Below are positions 1 to 7,094 of a stretch of DNA of 33,625 nucleotides, one piece after another; the first letter of the stretch is position 1, and the number at the start of each line of letters is the position of its first letter. The notes under the pieces were generated by a model. The model ran no database searches and was not told the origin of the DNA. It saw nothing but the letters and a program-made list of their open reading frames with translations. The stretch lies in NCBI GenBank assembly GCA_022791875.1, contig JAAVZX010000003.1:1-33625 (forward strand), given 5' to 3'. This DNA is from Oscillibacter sp. (lineage in GTDB: Bacteria; Bacillota; Clostridia; Oscillospirales; Oscillospiraceae). Position numbers and translations under genes: made by a program.

Positions 1-232
1 CCACTTTAAGAAAGCTTCGGGTCCGTTCTCCCGATGCGCTTGATTCTGCTATTCAATTTGCCTTTCGCTGCGTCTCCCCACATGATTGTCTTGCCTGGTT
101 TCGCTACGCTGGTTATTGTTTATTTTGAGAATTGCTCTAGTTCCTGGTAATAGCGGATTCTTTCTTCTGCTTTCATCCTGTTTTCCTCTCTTTTCTATTA
201 TTTGGGCAGCTGCGCCCTTTTTGACTCCAATG

Positions 233-276
233 AAAAAACGCCGGTCTGATGGTGGTTCCTTGCCATCTGACCGGCG
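233..276 (-). terminator. Intrinsic terminator, minus strand
   Basis: The arms CGCCGGTC/GACCGGCG and GATGG/CCATC form a 13-bp stem with one T-T mismatch. On the minus strand the stem is followed at once by six T residues (read at 238-233). This is a textbook Rho-independent terminator. It could end transcription coming from the tRNA-Arg gene upstream. Confidence 0.7.
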
Positions 277-285
277 CTCATAGCT

Positions 286-316
286 GGCGCTGTTGCTCCA
301 GCGCCCTTTTTGTTTT
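286..316 (+). terminator. Intrinsic terminator, plus strand
   Basis: GGCGCTG (286-292) pairs with CAGCGCC (299-305) around a 6-nt loop and is followed by CTTTTTGTTTT. It would stop transcription entering from the left of the window. It lies back to back with the minus-strand terminator at 233-276, so the two form a bidirectional insulator. No convincing plus-strand gene precedes it in this window. Confidence 0.65.
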
Positions 317-420
317 ATTGTCTGCGTGGGTTCGAATCTCTCCAGTTGCTTGAAATCCCCCTTTTACATCTTTCGTTTGACTGCCGAAAAATCCGAGGGT
401 ATAAATCCTTAAAACCACTG

Positions 421-447
421 ATGCCGTAGGCGTTTCGCCTACGGCAT
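421..447 (-). terminator. Perfect 12-bp hairpin downstream of tRNA-Arg
   Basis: ATGCCGTAGGCG and CGCCTACGGCAT form a perfect 12-bp stem with a 3-nt loop, starting about 20 bp past the tRNA 3' end on the minus strand. The following bases (CAGTGGTTTT) are a poor T-tract, so it may act as a weak terminator or a processing signal. The stem itself is certain and the function is inferred. Confidence 0.4.
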
Positions 448-466
448 CTAAAGTGGGTTCTTGTTT

Positions 467-543
467 TGGTACGCCCGACTGGATTCGAACCAGCGGCCTT
501 CAGAGTCGGAGTCTGACGCGCTATCCAACTGCGCCACGGGCGC
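467..543 (-). tRNA. tRNA-Arg (anticodon CCG)
   Basis: The minus strand folds as a cloverleaf. The acceptor arms are GCGCCCG and CGGGCGT (the first pair is G-U), the D-arm is GCGC..GCGC, and the anticodon stem is TCAGA/TCTGA. The anticodon loop is CTCCGAC, giving CCG, which reads the arginine codon CGG. The T-loop is TTCGAAT. The 3' CCA is encoded at 469-467. A consensus promoter lies about 60 bp upstream. The gene sits at the 3' boundary of the large defence operon, and tRNA 3' ends are common integration sites, but no integrase is visible here. Confidence 0.95.
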
Positions 544-608
544 ATACCCTCTGCCTGCTGGGCCGGCTCCGCGCCTCACGCCTCCCCGCCCTCACACAGG
601 CAACATGT

Positions 609-637
609 AGTATAGCAGATTTTTCCCCGCCTGTAAA
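609..637 (-). promoter_or_regulatory. Promoter of tRNA-Arg
   Basis: On the minus strand TTTACA (637-632) and TATACT (614-609) are separated by exactly 17 bp, close to a housekeeping sigma promoter. The expected start near 602 would leave a leader of about 60 nt before the tRNA. The promoter lies between the tRNA and the last operon gene, so the tRNA does not depend on read-through from the operon. Confidence 0.8.
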
Positions 638-680
638 GAGTTTTTTTCAATTTTCCAAAACTTCTTTTCCCGCCGCAGGA

Positions 681-706
681 CCTCCGGCCCGGTCCCGGAC
701 CGGAGG
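681..706 (-). terminator. GC-rich hairpin after the operon's last gene
   Basis: CCTCCGG (681-687) pairs with CCGGAGG (700-706) and is extended by CCGG/CCGG after one mismatch, giving a very stable stem 13 bp past the last stop codon of the operon. It lacks an immediate T-run on either strand. It could be a 3' stabilising or pausing structure, or a Rho-assisted end. The stem is seen and the function is inferred. Confidence 0.4.
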
Positions 707-719
707 CCCTTCTTGGCCT

Positions 720-3422
720 CTACTGTTCCCTGCGCCTGACGCCCCGCTCCTCTCCGTCCGAGGTGAAGCCCACCAGGCTCACCGGCTTCCCGCCCGTCAG
801 GGTCTGGATCAGGGCGTAGATCACCGGGTTCACCCGGCGGTACGCCGCCGGCGGGCGGATGCCGCCCAGGCGGCTGTTGAAGGGGCTTTTCAGCACGTGC
901 CGCGCCTCCAGATCCCGCATACTCCGGTCAATCTCTTTCAGGCGCTTCACCAGACTCTTCGTCTCAGGGGCGTTGCAGTCCAGAATCTTCGGGTCCTCCG
1001 TTTTCAGGCGGCACAGGCACAGCAGCAGTTCCAGCACATCCCGGATTTTCCGCGGGTTATACCCCTCCCCCGGCCTGGGGGCCAGGCATTCCGGGCTCTC
1101 CAGAACCGCCAGAATATTCCGGATCACCCACCGCACTTCCTCCGGCCCCTTAGGCCCATGGTAAAACTCGAAAACCCAGTTTTTCGTCTGGTAGCACACC
1201 GCGCTGATGGCCCGCAGGTCGTAGATCATCCGCCCCGGGCGCTGGGGGTTCAGACTCCGCAGGGCCCTGGAAAAGCTGTCCCAGACGCCGTGGACGTCGT
1301 AGATCCGGGGCACGTAGCGGGTGATGGGGGCCCAGATCTGCACCTCCCGCGGGTGCTTCTCACGGAAATACGAGAGCACCTTCTCCACCTCGCCGCTCAC
1401 GAACTCCTTCTCCGGGTCCGTGTCCCGCAGGAGGAAGAAGCAGCCGAAGTTGCAGGCAATCTCCGCCATGTTCTGAATCAGGACCTGGCCCGCGTCTCTG
1501 CCGCTCCGCGGGTCCATGCCCAGCCCGTTCCCAGGGGGCAGCTCCCCCCGCAGGACTTTTGACACGGTGTCAAAAACCCCGTCCAGCAGCATCTTTTGAA
1601 TCAAGTCCCTGCTCCGGCCGTCCGTGAACGCGTCCAGCCTGAAAAAGTTCTGGATGGGGAAATAGGGCTGGCCCCGCTGGTTCAGGTCCCAGAGGAAGGA
1701 TGAGTAGTACCGTCCGGAGTTGGCGGGCCGTTCGTAGACCAGTCTGGAAGCGGCCGGCCTCATCCGCCGCTGCCCCCGGACGGCGGACGCAAAGGCGGTG
1801 AAGCCCCCGTAGACCTTCTGGAACTCCCCCGGCCCGAAATCGTGCCGCTCAAGCTCCTGATAGCTGGGGGCCAGGTTCTCCAGGACCTCCCGGGAGTCGC
1901 ACCACACGCTCTCCAGGGGTTCCGGCAAATCCGGGCTCCGGGCCGTCAGCTTGTAGGAGTCGATGTCCCCGTAGCGGTAGTAGACCGTCAGCTCCGCCTC
2001 CACGTCCCGCTCCAGGGGTTCCGCCAGCTGGAAACGGGCCAGCTTTTCCTTGTTGTGCCGCCCGTAGACCTCCCGGATCAGGGGCAGGTCGTAGTGGTCC
2101 TCCCCGTTGGCGGGGAAGGCCACAAGCCCGTTGGACACCGGAATCTCCACCTCTTCCTCCAGCAGGAAGGTGGACACGTTCTGCCGCCGGTGGTCCGCGC
2201 CGATGAGCTCCACCACGTCGAACACCCCGTTCCGGCTCACCTCCAACTCCAGGTGGGGCAGGTACTCCTGCCACAGCACCCTCCGGGCCTCTCCCCGTTC
2301 GCGGATTGCCATACAGCCCCGCTCCAAATCCTCCATGGAAAACAAATTCTCCCCGTGGCCGGGGAAGAAGCCGCACAGGCCGTAAACCGGGATTTTCTTC
2401 TTCATCCGAATCTGCCCCAGGTCCCGGAGAAGCGCGCCGCGCAGCGCATCCAGAATGCCCTGATCCGCCTCGATCCGCAGCGGCGCGCCGCCGTTGTCCA
2501 CCAGCACCGGCATCTCCGGGTCCCGCACCAGGCGCTGGAGCAGCTTCGTGTCGATCAGGTTCGCCCTGGCTTCCTCCGTCAGCTCCAGCTTGTGTTTGCG
2601 CTCGTAGCGCCAGAGGTAATTCTCCGCCAGCTTCCGGTAGGAGAGATGCTCCCCGTGAACCACCTCCCGGCCCATGCGGACGAACACGGGGCCGTCCTCC
2701 CCCTCGATTTCACAGATTTTGATGGCGTACAGCGCTTCGCCGTCATAGTCCGCACAGAGGAACTCCGGCGGGACCTCCCGCCCCGCGGCCCGAAGGGTCC
2801 AGGCCAGGGCGATGCTCCGGGGGACCTGGAACAGCGGCGCGCCCTGGCAGCAGAGCTGGGCGCGGAAAACCCGGTTGAAGGCGTCCACCACGTCCGGCAT
2901 CAGGCACATCAGCCCGAAGCCCTCCCGCAGGTCCCGCCCCGCGGCGGCGTCCTGGAGGGCCATGTTCAGGATGCTCTGCTGCACGTGCTCCGTCTCCGGG
3001 CGGTTTTCCTCGCAGAACAGCTCGTAGCAGCCCGCCAGCGGCCCCCGGTACACGCCCTGCCTCCCGCAGCGCACGGGGCGGCTGCTTCCAGGCGCGCAGA
3101 CGTACAGGGGCAGGGGGATGCGCGCCCCGCTCCCGTCCAGGCCGGAGGCCCAGCCGTTGAGCACGTCCGCCAGGAACGCGTCAGCGGGAGCCTTCTCTTC
3201 CGCGGGTCCGCCGCCCTTGGCGCAGTCCATTTTCTCCGTGCCCCGGGCCGCCGTCTCCGCGCACCGGGCCAGGAACGCCTGGCGGAGCGTAACCTTACGC
3301 GCCCCGTCCGCCTGCGCCTCGGCCTCCGGAGTCTTCACCTCCTGCGCCGCAGGCTCCGGCCTCACAGATTCCTGCCGTCTGCCCTTTGCCGGGGCCCTAT
3401 TTTTCCGTTTTTTCGCCGCCAT
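720..3422 (-). CDS. Divergent Hsp70/actin-like ATPase (CoCoNuT-type chaperone homologue)
   Basis: This 900-aa protein is the last gene of the operon and starts 22 bp after the DUF2357 gene. After a basic, Ala/Lys-rich N-terminus (about 1-60) it shows a pattern I read as a degenerate Hsp70 nucleotide-binding domain. The segments are LMCLMPDVVDAFNRVF then GAPLFQVPRSIALAW (like the Hsp70 'vPa.f ... Ep.AAalay' strand-helix), ADYDGEALYAIKI (phosphate-2-like), and IPVYGLCGFFPG with MEDLERGCMAI (adenosine-loop-like). A beta-rich stretch ending YYRYGDIDSYKL resembles the Hsp70 substrate-binding sandwich. The last 350 residues are mostly helical and unrecognised. CoCoNuT systems are known to carry RNA-binding Hsp70 homologues (CnuE, as I recall the name), which fits the neighbours. 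The canonical DxG motifs are blurred, so ATPase activity is uncertain and a purely structural role is possible. Confidence 0.65.
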   Translation of the reverse strand: MAAKKRKNRAPAKGRRQESVRPEPAAQEVKTPEAEAQADGARKVTLRQAFLARCAETAARGTEKMDCAKGGGPAEEKAPADAFLADVLNGWASGLDGSGARIPLPLYVCAPGSSRPVRCGRQGVYRGPLAGCYELFCEENRPETEHVQQSILNMALQDAAAGRDLREGFGLMCLMPDVVDAFNRVFRAQLCCQGAPLFQVPRSIALAWTLRAAGREVPPEFLCADYDGEALYAIKICEIEGEDGPVFVRMGREVVHGEHLSYRKLAENYLWRYERKHKLELTEEARANLIDTKLLQRLVRDPEMPVLVDNGGAPLRIEADQGILDALRGALLRDLGQIRMKKKIPVYGLCGFFPGHGENLFSMEDLERGCMAIRERGEARRVLWQEYLPHLELEVSRNGVFDVVELIGADHRRQNVSTFLLEEEVEIPVSNGLVAFPANGEDHYDLPLIREVYGRHNKEKLARFQLAEPLERDVEAELTVYYRYGDIDSYKLTARSPDLPEPLESVWCDSREVLENLAPSYQELERHDFGPGEFQKVYGGFTAFASAVRGQRRMRPAASRLVYERPANSGRYYSSFLWDLNQRGQPYFPIQNFFRLDAFTDGRSRDLIQKMLLDGVFDTVSKVLRGELPPGNGLGMDPRSGRDAGQVLIQNMAEIACNFGCFFLLRDTDPEKEFVSGEVEKVLSYFREKHPREVQIWAPITRYVPRIYDVHGVWDSFSRALRSLNPQRPGRMIYDLRAISAVCYQTKNWVFEFYHGPKGPEEVRWVIRNILAVLESPECLAPRPGEGYNPRKIRDVLELLLCLCRLKTEDPKILDCNAPETKSLVKRLKEIDRSMRDLEARHVLKSPFNSRLGGIRPPAAYRRVNPVIYALIQTLTGGKPVSLVGFTSDGEERGVRRREQ

Positions 3423-3444
3423 ACCCTCACCGCCTCTCTTCGCT

Positions 3445-4503
3445 TTACATCCAGTCCAGGCCCTCCAGCAGGTCCTGTTCCGCCAGCGTTTCCCCTTCGC
3501 CGTCCTCCAGAATCAGCAGGCTCCCGCCCATGTACAGCCGGAAGGACCGCTCCGGGTCCGCCAACGCGTACAGCGTCGCGCTGCGTGGATCGCCGCAGTC
3601 CCCATCGAACCACAGCCGTCCCCCCTCGTCCCGGAGGGTTCCGCGGCAGTCGTAGACCGCCGTTTCCGTACAGTGCAAGAGCTGCCCCAGCACCGCCCAG
3701 AACCCGATCTGCAAGTACCGCTCTTCAAGATTCTCCCAGTCCTTCTCCAGCTTTTCCTCCACCGCCGAGAGCTGCCCCACCGCGTCCCAGACCATCTTGT
3801 AATACTTGTCGCACATGAGCTTGTTGTTTTGCAGGGTCTGCTTCACCGGCGGCGCCTCCGCCAGGTCCCCCCGCCGGATGCGCGTGTGGAGGGACAGCAG
3901 TTCCGTCAGCTCCCGGTCCCGGAGGGCGCCTCTCCCGCCCCCCTCCGCTTTGACACGGGAGAGGACCACGTCGTGGAGAATCCCGTACAGGTACACCGTC
4001 TCCCGGTTCTCCTTGGTGTCCGCCGTGAAGCGGGTCACTTTCGTCAGGACCTGGTTTCGGGGCGCGATTTTCTCCCCCACCGTCCGCCCGGGCCGCCGGG
4101 ACAGCCAGCGCATGGTGGCCGCGTCCGTCCGGCGGACCTGGGACGTGGGGACCTTCGCCGCCTCCTTCACAATCTGGGTGCTGGGGTGGGCGGCAATGTG
4201 CTTCAGCGCCGGAAGGCTGAAATGGGCAATGCGGATGAAGTCATCCATCAGCAGCCCCGCCTCCCCCGCCTCCAGTGCCCGAACGGTGTGGTACAGCTTT
4301 TCCAGAAATTCCGTGTAGAGCATGGGGAGGTATTTCCCCGTGGTCCGCTCCATGTCGTCCCGGAGGGTCCGGTTCAGCAGGTCGCTCAGGCGCACCAGGG
4401 CGTCGTAACGCGCCCGCTGGGCCGGCGTCAGCAAGTCCGTCCGGTTGTGCATCAGCCACGCCGTCTTGGGGAAGGGCACCTGCCCTCTCTCGCTTCCGCC
4501 CAT
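3445..4503 (-). CDS. DUF2357 / McrC-like partner of the McrB-type NTPase
   Basis: This 352-aa protein is encoded directly after the coiled-coil McrB homologue. The stop and start are 2 bp apart (TGACCATGG), which indicates coupled translation; an in-frame ATG at 4563 lies inside the upstream gene and is less likely. The central part has the DUF2357 pattern: repeated Pro/Arg elements (HIAAHPSTQIV, PTSQVRRTDA), then FTADTKENRETVYLYGILHD, equivalent to the family's 'fDt.EN' motif. In McrBC systems McrC binds and activates the McrB ring and supplies a PD-(D/E)xK nuclease. Here the last 100 residues show a beta-rich fold with WFDGDC and LLILEDGEG, but I cannot find a convincing D...ExK catalytic set. 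The nuclease may be degenerate or lost, leaving a structural activator. Confidence 0.7.
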   Translation of the reverse strand: MGGSERGQVPFPKTAWLMHNRTDLLTPAQRARYDALVRLSDLLNRTLRDDMERTTGKYLPMLYTEFLEKLYHTVRALEAGEAGLLMDDFIRIAHFSLPALKHIAAHPSTQIVKEAAKVPTSQVRRTDAATMRWLSRRPGRTVGEKIAPRNQVLTKVTRFTADTKENRETVYLYGILHDVVLSRVKAEGGGRGALRDRELTELLSLHTRIRRGDLAEAPPVKQTLQNNKLMCDKYYKMVWDAVGQLSAVEEKLEKDWENLEERYLQIGFWAVLGQLLHCTETAVYDCRGTLRDEGGRLWFDGDCGDPRSATLYALADPERSFRLYMGGSLLILEDGEGETLAEQDLLEGLDWM

Positions 4504-4505
4504 GG

Positions 4506-7094
4506 TCACATCCCCATAAACGACGCGCTGTTCCACTGGAAGACCTCGGAGGTCAGGCTGCACGCGCTCTCAAAGTCCTGAATCAGCTCGGGGGCGTCCT
4601 CCGCCAGGCACTTGCGGATGGCCTCAATATGCTCCTCGTTCTGCCCCCGGACCTCCAGGCCCCGGAGCTTGGGCATCATCTTAAAGGCCAGGGCGTCGCA
4701 GAACGCCTCCTGAATGAAGGGCTCCGGGTCCTTCCGGTCCCGGACGGCCAGAATCACGGAGGGGTAGTTCAGAATGTAGTTCTGGATGCTCTGCCAGACC
4801 CGGTGGCCCAGGTTCCGCCCCATGGCGGAAAGGCTGCGGTTCACCTTCTGGATCATGGCCTTCCGTTTCTCCAGGGAGGCCGACACGGCGGCATCGTCCT
4901 TGTGGACCGCGCCGTCCTTCCACTCGTTCCAGCGCTGGAAGCTCAGGGTCAGGCGGGGAGGCTCCAGCTTGCTGTTGTCCCGGTCGTAGAGCTCCTTGGG
5001 GCAGGGGAAGGTGATCAGCATACTGCGGTCGATGACCTTGTCCGAGAGGCCCTTGGTGGTCTCGTCCTCGTTCATGGTGCCGGTCCAGAGCACGTTCCGC
5101 CCGATGTCCAGGGGCATGGAGGGCTCCCCGGCCCCCAGGACGATCTCATAGCCGGGGTCCTTCTCCGCGTTCCGGGCCTCCTCGAACTTGCTCAGCAGGT
5201 CCGCGAAATACTGCTCCGGGTGGGCCAGGTTCATCTCGTCCAGGAGCACCATCAGCATCCCCCGGCTCCAGCGGGTCTTCTTCTCCCGCTGCATCTGGTA
5301 GAGGGCGCGGACCAGCTCTGTGGCCTCGAACTTGTTCTCGATGGAGTTGTAGTACCCGAACAGGGACGCAGGGCTGTCCCAGTCCGGCTTCACCGGCAGG
5401 GAGAGGAAGCGCATCCCGCCGTGGACGGCGTACTGCTTGGGCAGCTCCGACTTGCCCGTGCCGCTGACGCCGGAGAGGACCACCATGGGGGACCACGCGT
5501 TGATTTTCAGGCAGGTGTGGTAGGCGGTGAGCTGGCGTGGGGAGAAGATGATGCCGCTCTTCTGAGACTGTTCCCGGATGTGCTCAAGCCACACGTCCTC
5601 CCGGGCCAGATCGGCGGGGTCCTCCTCCGGCAGGGGCGTGTTCAGAAAGGCGGGGACCTCCTGGACGATAGGGCGCAGCATGTCCTCCCGGCTCACCTGG
5701 CGGCGCTTGTTCAGCTCTTCCAGAAGTTCCCGGTTCGTCTCCTTGAGGGAGGCCATGCGGCTCTGGGTTTCGCTGAGCCGGTCCGCCGATCCGGTGTTCA
5801 TGGCCGCCTGATGCCGGGCCGCGTCCAGCTCCGCCTGGAGACCCTGGATCTGGGTCTGGAGGTCTTCGATCCGCTCCCGCTGGCCTGTGATTTCCAGGGT
5901 CCGTTCGGGGGTAATGCCGTTCATCTCGAAGTCTTTCAGGATTTTTTGCAGCCGTTCGCACTCCTTCTCCAGGTGTTCCGCCTTTTCCACCAGAGCTTCA
6001 CCGCCCTGCTTGGCCATGCGCTGGTTTGCTTTCATCTTCACCTCGTCCAGCGCTTTATACAGCTCCTGGTTCTTGCGGCTGAGGGCTGTGGCGGTCTCCC
6101 TCTTTTCCGCCAGCTCATTTTTCAAAGCCGCGTACTGCGCCGTCACAGCCTCGTCAAGGCGCTGCTTGAAAAGCCGCTTCTCTTCCTCCAGCTCTGCGGA
6201 GAGGTAGGACAGCTCTTCCTCCCGGTCCCGCAGCTCCGCCTGACGCCGGGCCAGGGCGGCGCTCCGGGCCTCCAGGGCGGCTCTCAGCGCCGCCGTCCGC
6301 TCCTGGGCCAGGGCTTCCGCCGCGTCGGGGATGGACGCCTCCCGTTCCGTCAGCGCGATCTCACGCTTCTCCAGCTCCGCTCTCCGCTGTTCCAGGAATT
6401 CCTCCTGCTTTTTCAGCTTTTCCTCCCCCGCGGCGAGAATCTCCGCGGCCCTCTGGTGGGCATTCTCCCGGACCTGGGTCTCGAACGCCTCCGCCGACGC
6501 CCTGGCCCGCTTCTCGAAATCCTCCGCCCGGGCCATCACGGCGTCCGCGCAGAGCCGGGCGGTCTGCTCCTTGCTGTCGATGATTTTCCGCTCCTCCGCC
6601 CGGGCCGCGTCCAGGATGGCTTTCGCCTCCGCCTCCGCCTGGGCGCGGAGATCTGCGGCGGCGCTCCGGGCCTCCGCCTCCGCGCTGCGCTTCACGGCCT
6701 CCGCGTCCTTCTCCGCGGAGGCGCGGATGGCGGTCTTTTCCCGCTCCGCCTGGGCCAGAATGGAATCCCGCTGGTCCAGGACCGCCTGGGCCGCGTCGTT
6801 CAGAAGCAGGGTCTTCTCCTTCGCCTTGTAGACGGCCTCCTGCTTCGCCAGGTCCTCCTTTATCCGGGCGGACTCAGCCTCCAGCCGGTCCCGCTCTTCG
6901 GCGGCGTCTGTCAGAATTATCGTCTTCTCCGCCAGGGCCTTCAGGACCTCCCGGGCCTCCTCCACCGTCAGGCGCTCTTCCTCTGTCAGAGGGGGCTTCG
7001 CCGCCGCGGCCCTCTCCCGGACCTTCTGCATGACCTCTTCCACGCCGTTGGCGTGGGGCGCTTTGCCGCCCTTACCCCTGTTCTTCTTTGCCAT
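4506..7094 (-). CDS. Coiled-coil McrB-like AAA+ NTPase (CoCoNuT motor)
   Basis: This 862-aa protein starts at an ATG that overlaps the previous gene's stop (TGATGG). Residues 40-470 are almost pure Ala/Glu/Lys/Arg heptad sequence, an exceptionally long coiled coil. The C-terminal third is an McrB-family AAA+ domain. It has Walker A GVSGTGKSE (about 541-549), Walker B MVLLDEMNLAHPEQYF (about 617), the sensor-1 segment WTGTMNEDETTKGLSDKVIDR, and a downstream arginine. McrB proteins form hexameric GTPases that drive the McrC nuclease. Replacement of the usual N-terminal DNA-reader domain by a coiled coil is the hallmark of the CoCoNuT subclass, where this subunit is called CnuB as I recall. The DUF2357 partner follows directly. 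Confidence is high for the fold and moderate for the target. Confidence 0.88.
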   Translation of the reverse strand: MAKKNRGKGGKAPHANGVEEVMQKVRERAAAAKPPLTEEERLTVEEAREVLKALAEKTIILTDAAEERDRLEAESARIKEDLAKQEAVYKAKEKTLLLNDAAQAVLDQRDSILAQAEREKTAIRASAEKDAEAVKRSAEAEARSAAADLRAQAEAEAKAILDAARAEERKIIDSKEQTARLCADAVMARAEDFEKRARASAEAFETQVRENAHQRAAEILAAGEEKLKKQEEFLEQRRAELEKREIALTEREASIPDAAEALAQERTAALRAALEARSAALARRQAELRDREEELSYLSAELEEEKRLFKQRLDEAVTAQYAALKNELAEKRETATALSRKNQELYKALDEVKMKANQRMAKQGGEALVEKAEHLEKECERLQKILKDFEMNGITPERTLEITGQRERIEDLQTQIQGLQAELDAARHQAAMNTGSADRLSETQSRMASLKETNRELLEELNKRRQVSREDMLRPIVQEVPAFLNTPLPEEDPADLAREDVWLEHIREQSQKSGIIFSPRQLTAYHTCLKINAWSPMVVLSGVSGTGKSELPKQYAVHGGMRFLSLPVKPDWDSPASLFGYYNSIENKFEATELVRALYQMQREKKTRWSRGMLMVLLDEMNLAHPEQYFADLLSKFEEARNAEKDPGYEIVLGAGEPSMPLDIGRNVLWTGTMNEDETTKGLSDKVIDRSMLITFPCPKELYDRDNSKLEPPRLTLSFQRWNEWKDGAVHKDDAAVSASLEKRKAMIQKVNRSLSAMGRNLGHRVWQSIQNYILNYPSVILAVRDRKDPEPFIQEAFCDALAFKMMPKLRGLEVRGQNEEHIEAIRKCLAEDAPELIQDFESACSLTSEVFQWNSASFMGM

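Noticed and set aside
120..176. An 18-codon minus-strand reading frame (MKAEERIRYYQELEQFSK) with a GAGAGG-like site upstream
   Set aside because: It is too short to judge, has no neighbour that gives it meaning, and the ribosome binding site is mediocre. It could be a degraded phage or transposon gene, but nothing supports expression.
86..283. Plus-strand 65-codon hydrophobic frame
   Set aside because: It runs into the minus-strand terminator hairpin at 239-276, has no ribosome binding site, and shows no protein-like periodicity.
453..1562. Long plus-strand frame over the tRNA and the Hsp70-like gene
   Set aside because: It is a Pro/Arg/His-rich shadow produced by high GC in the antisense of a real gene, and it crosses the tRNA. 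Other plus-strand frames between 1842 and 16504 are rejected for the same reason.
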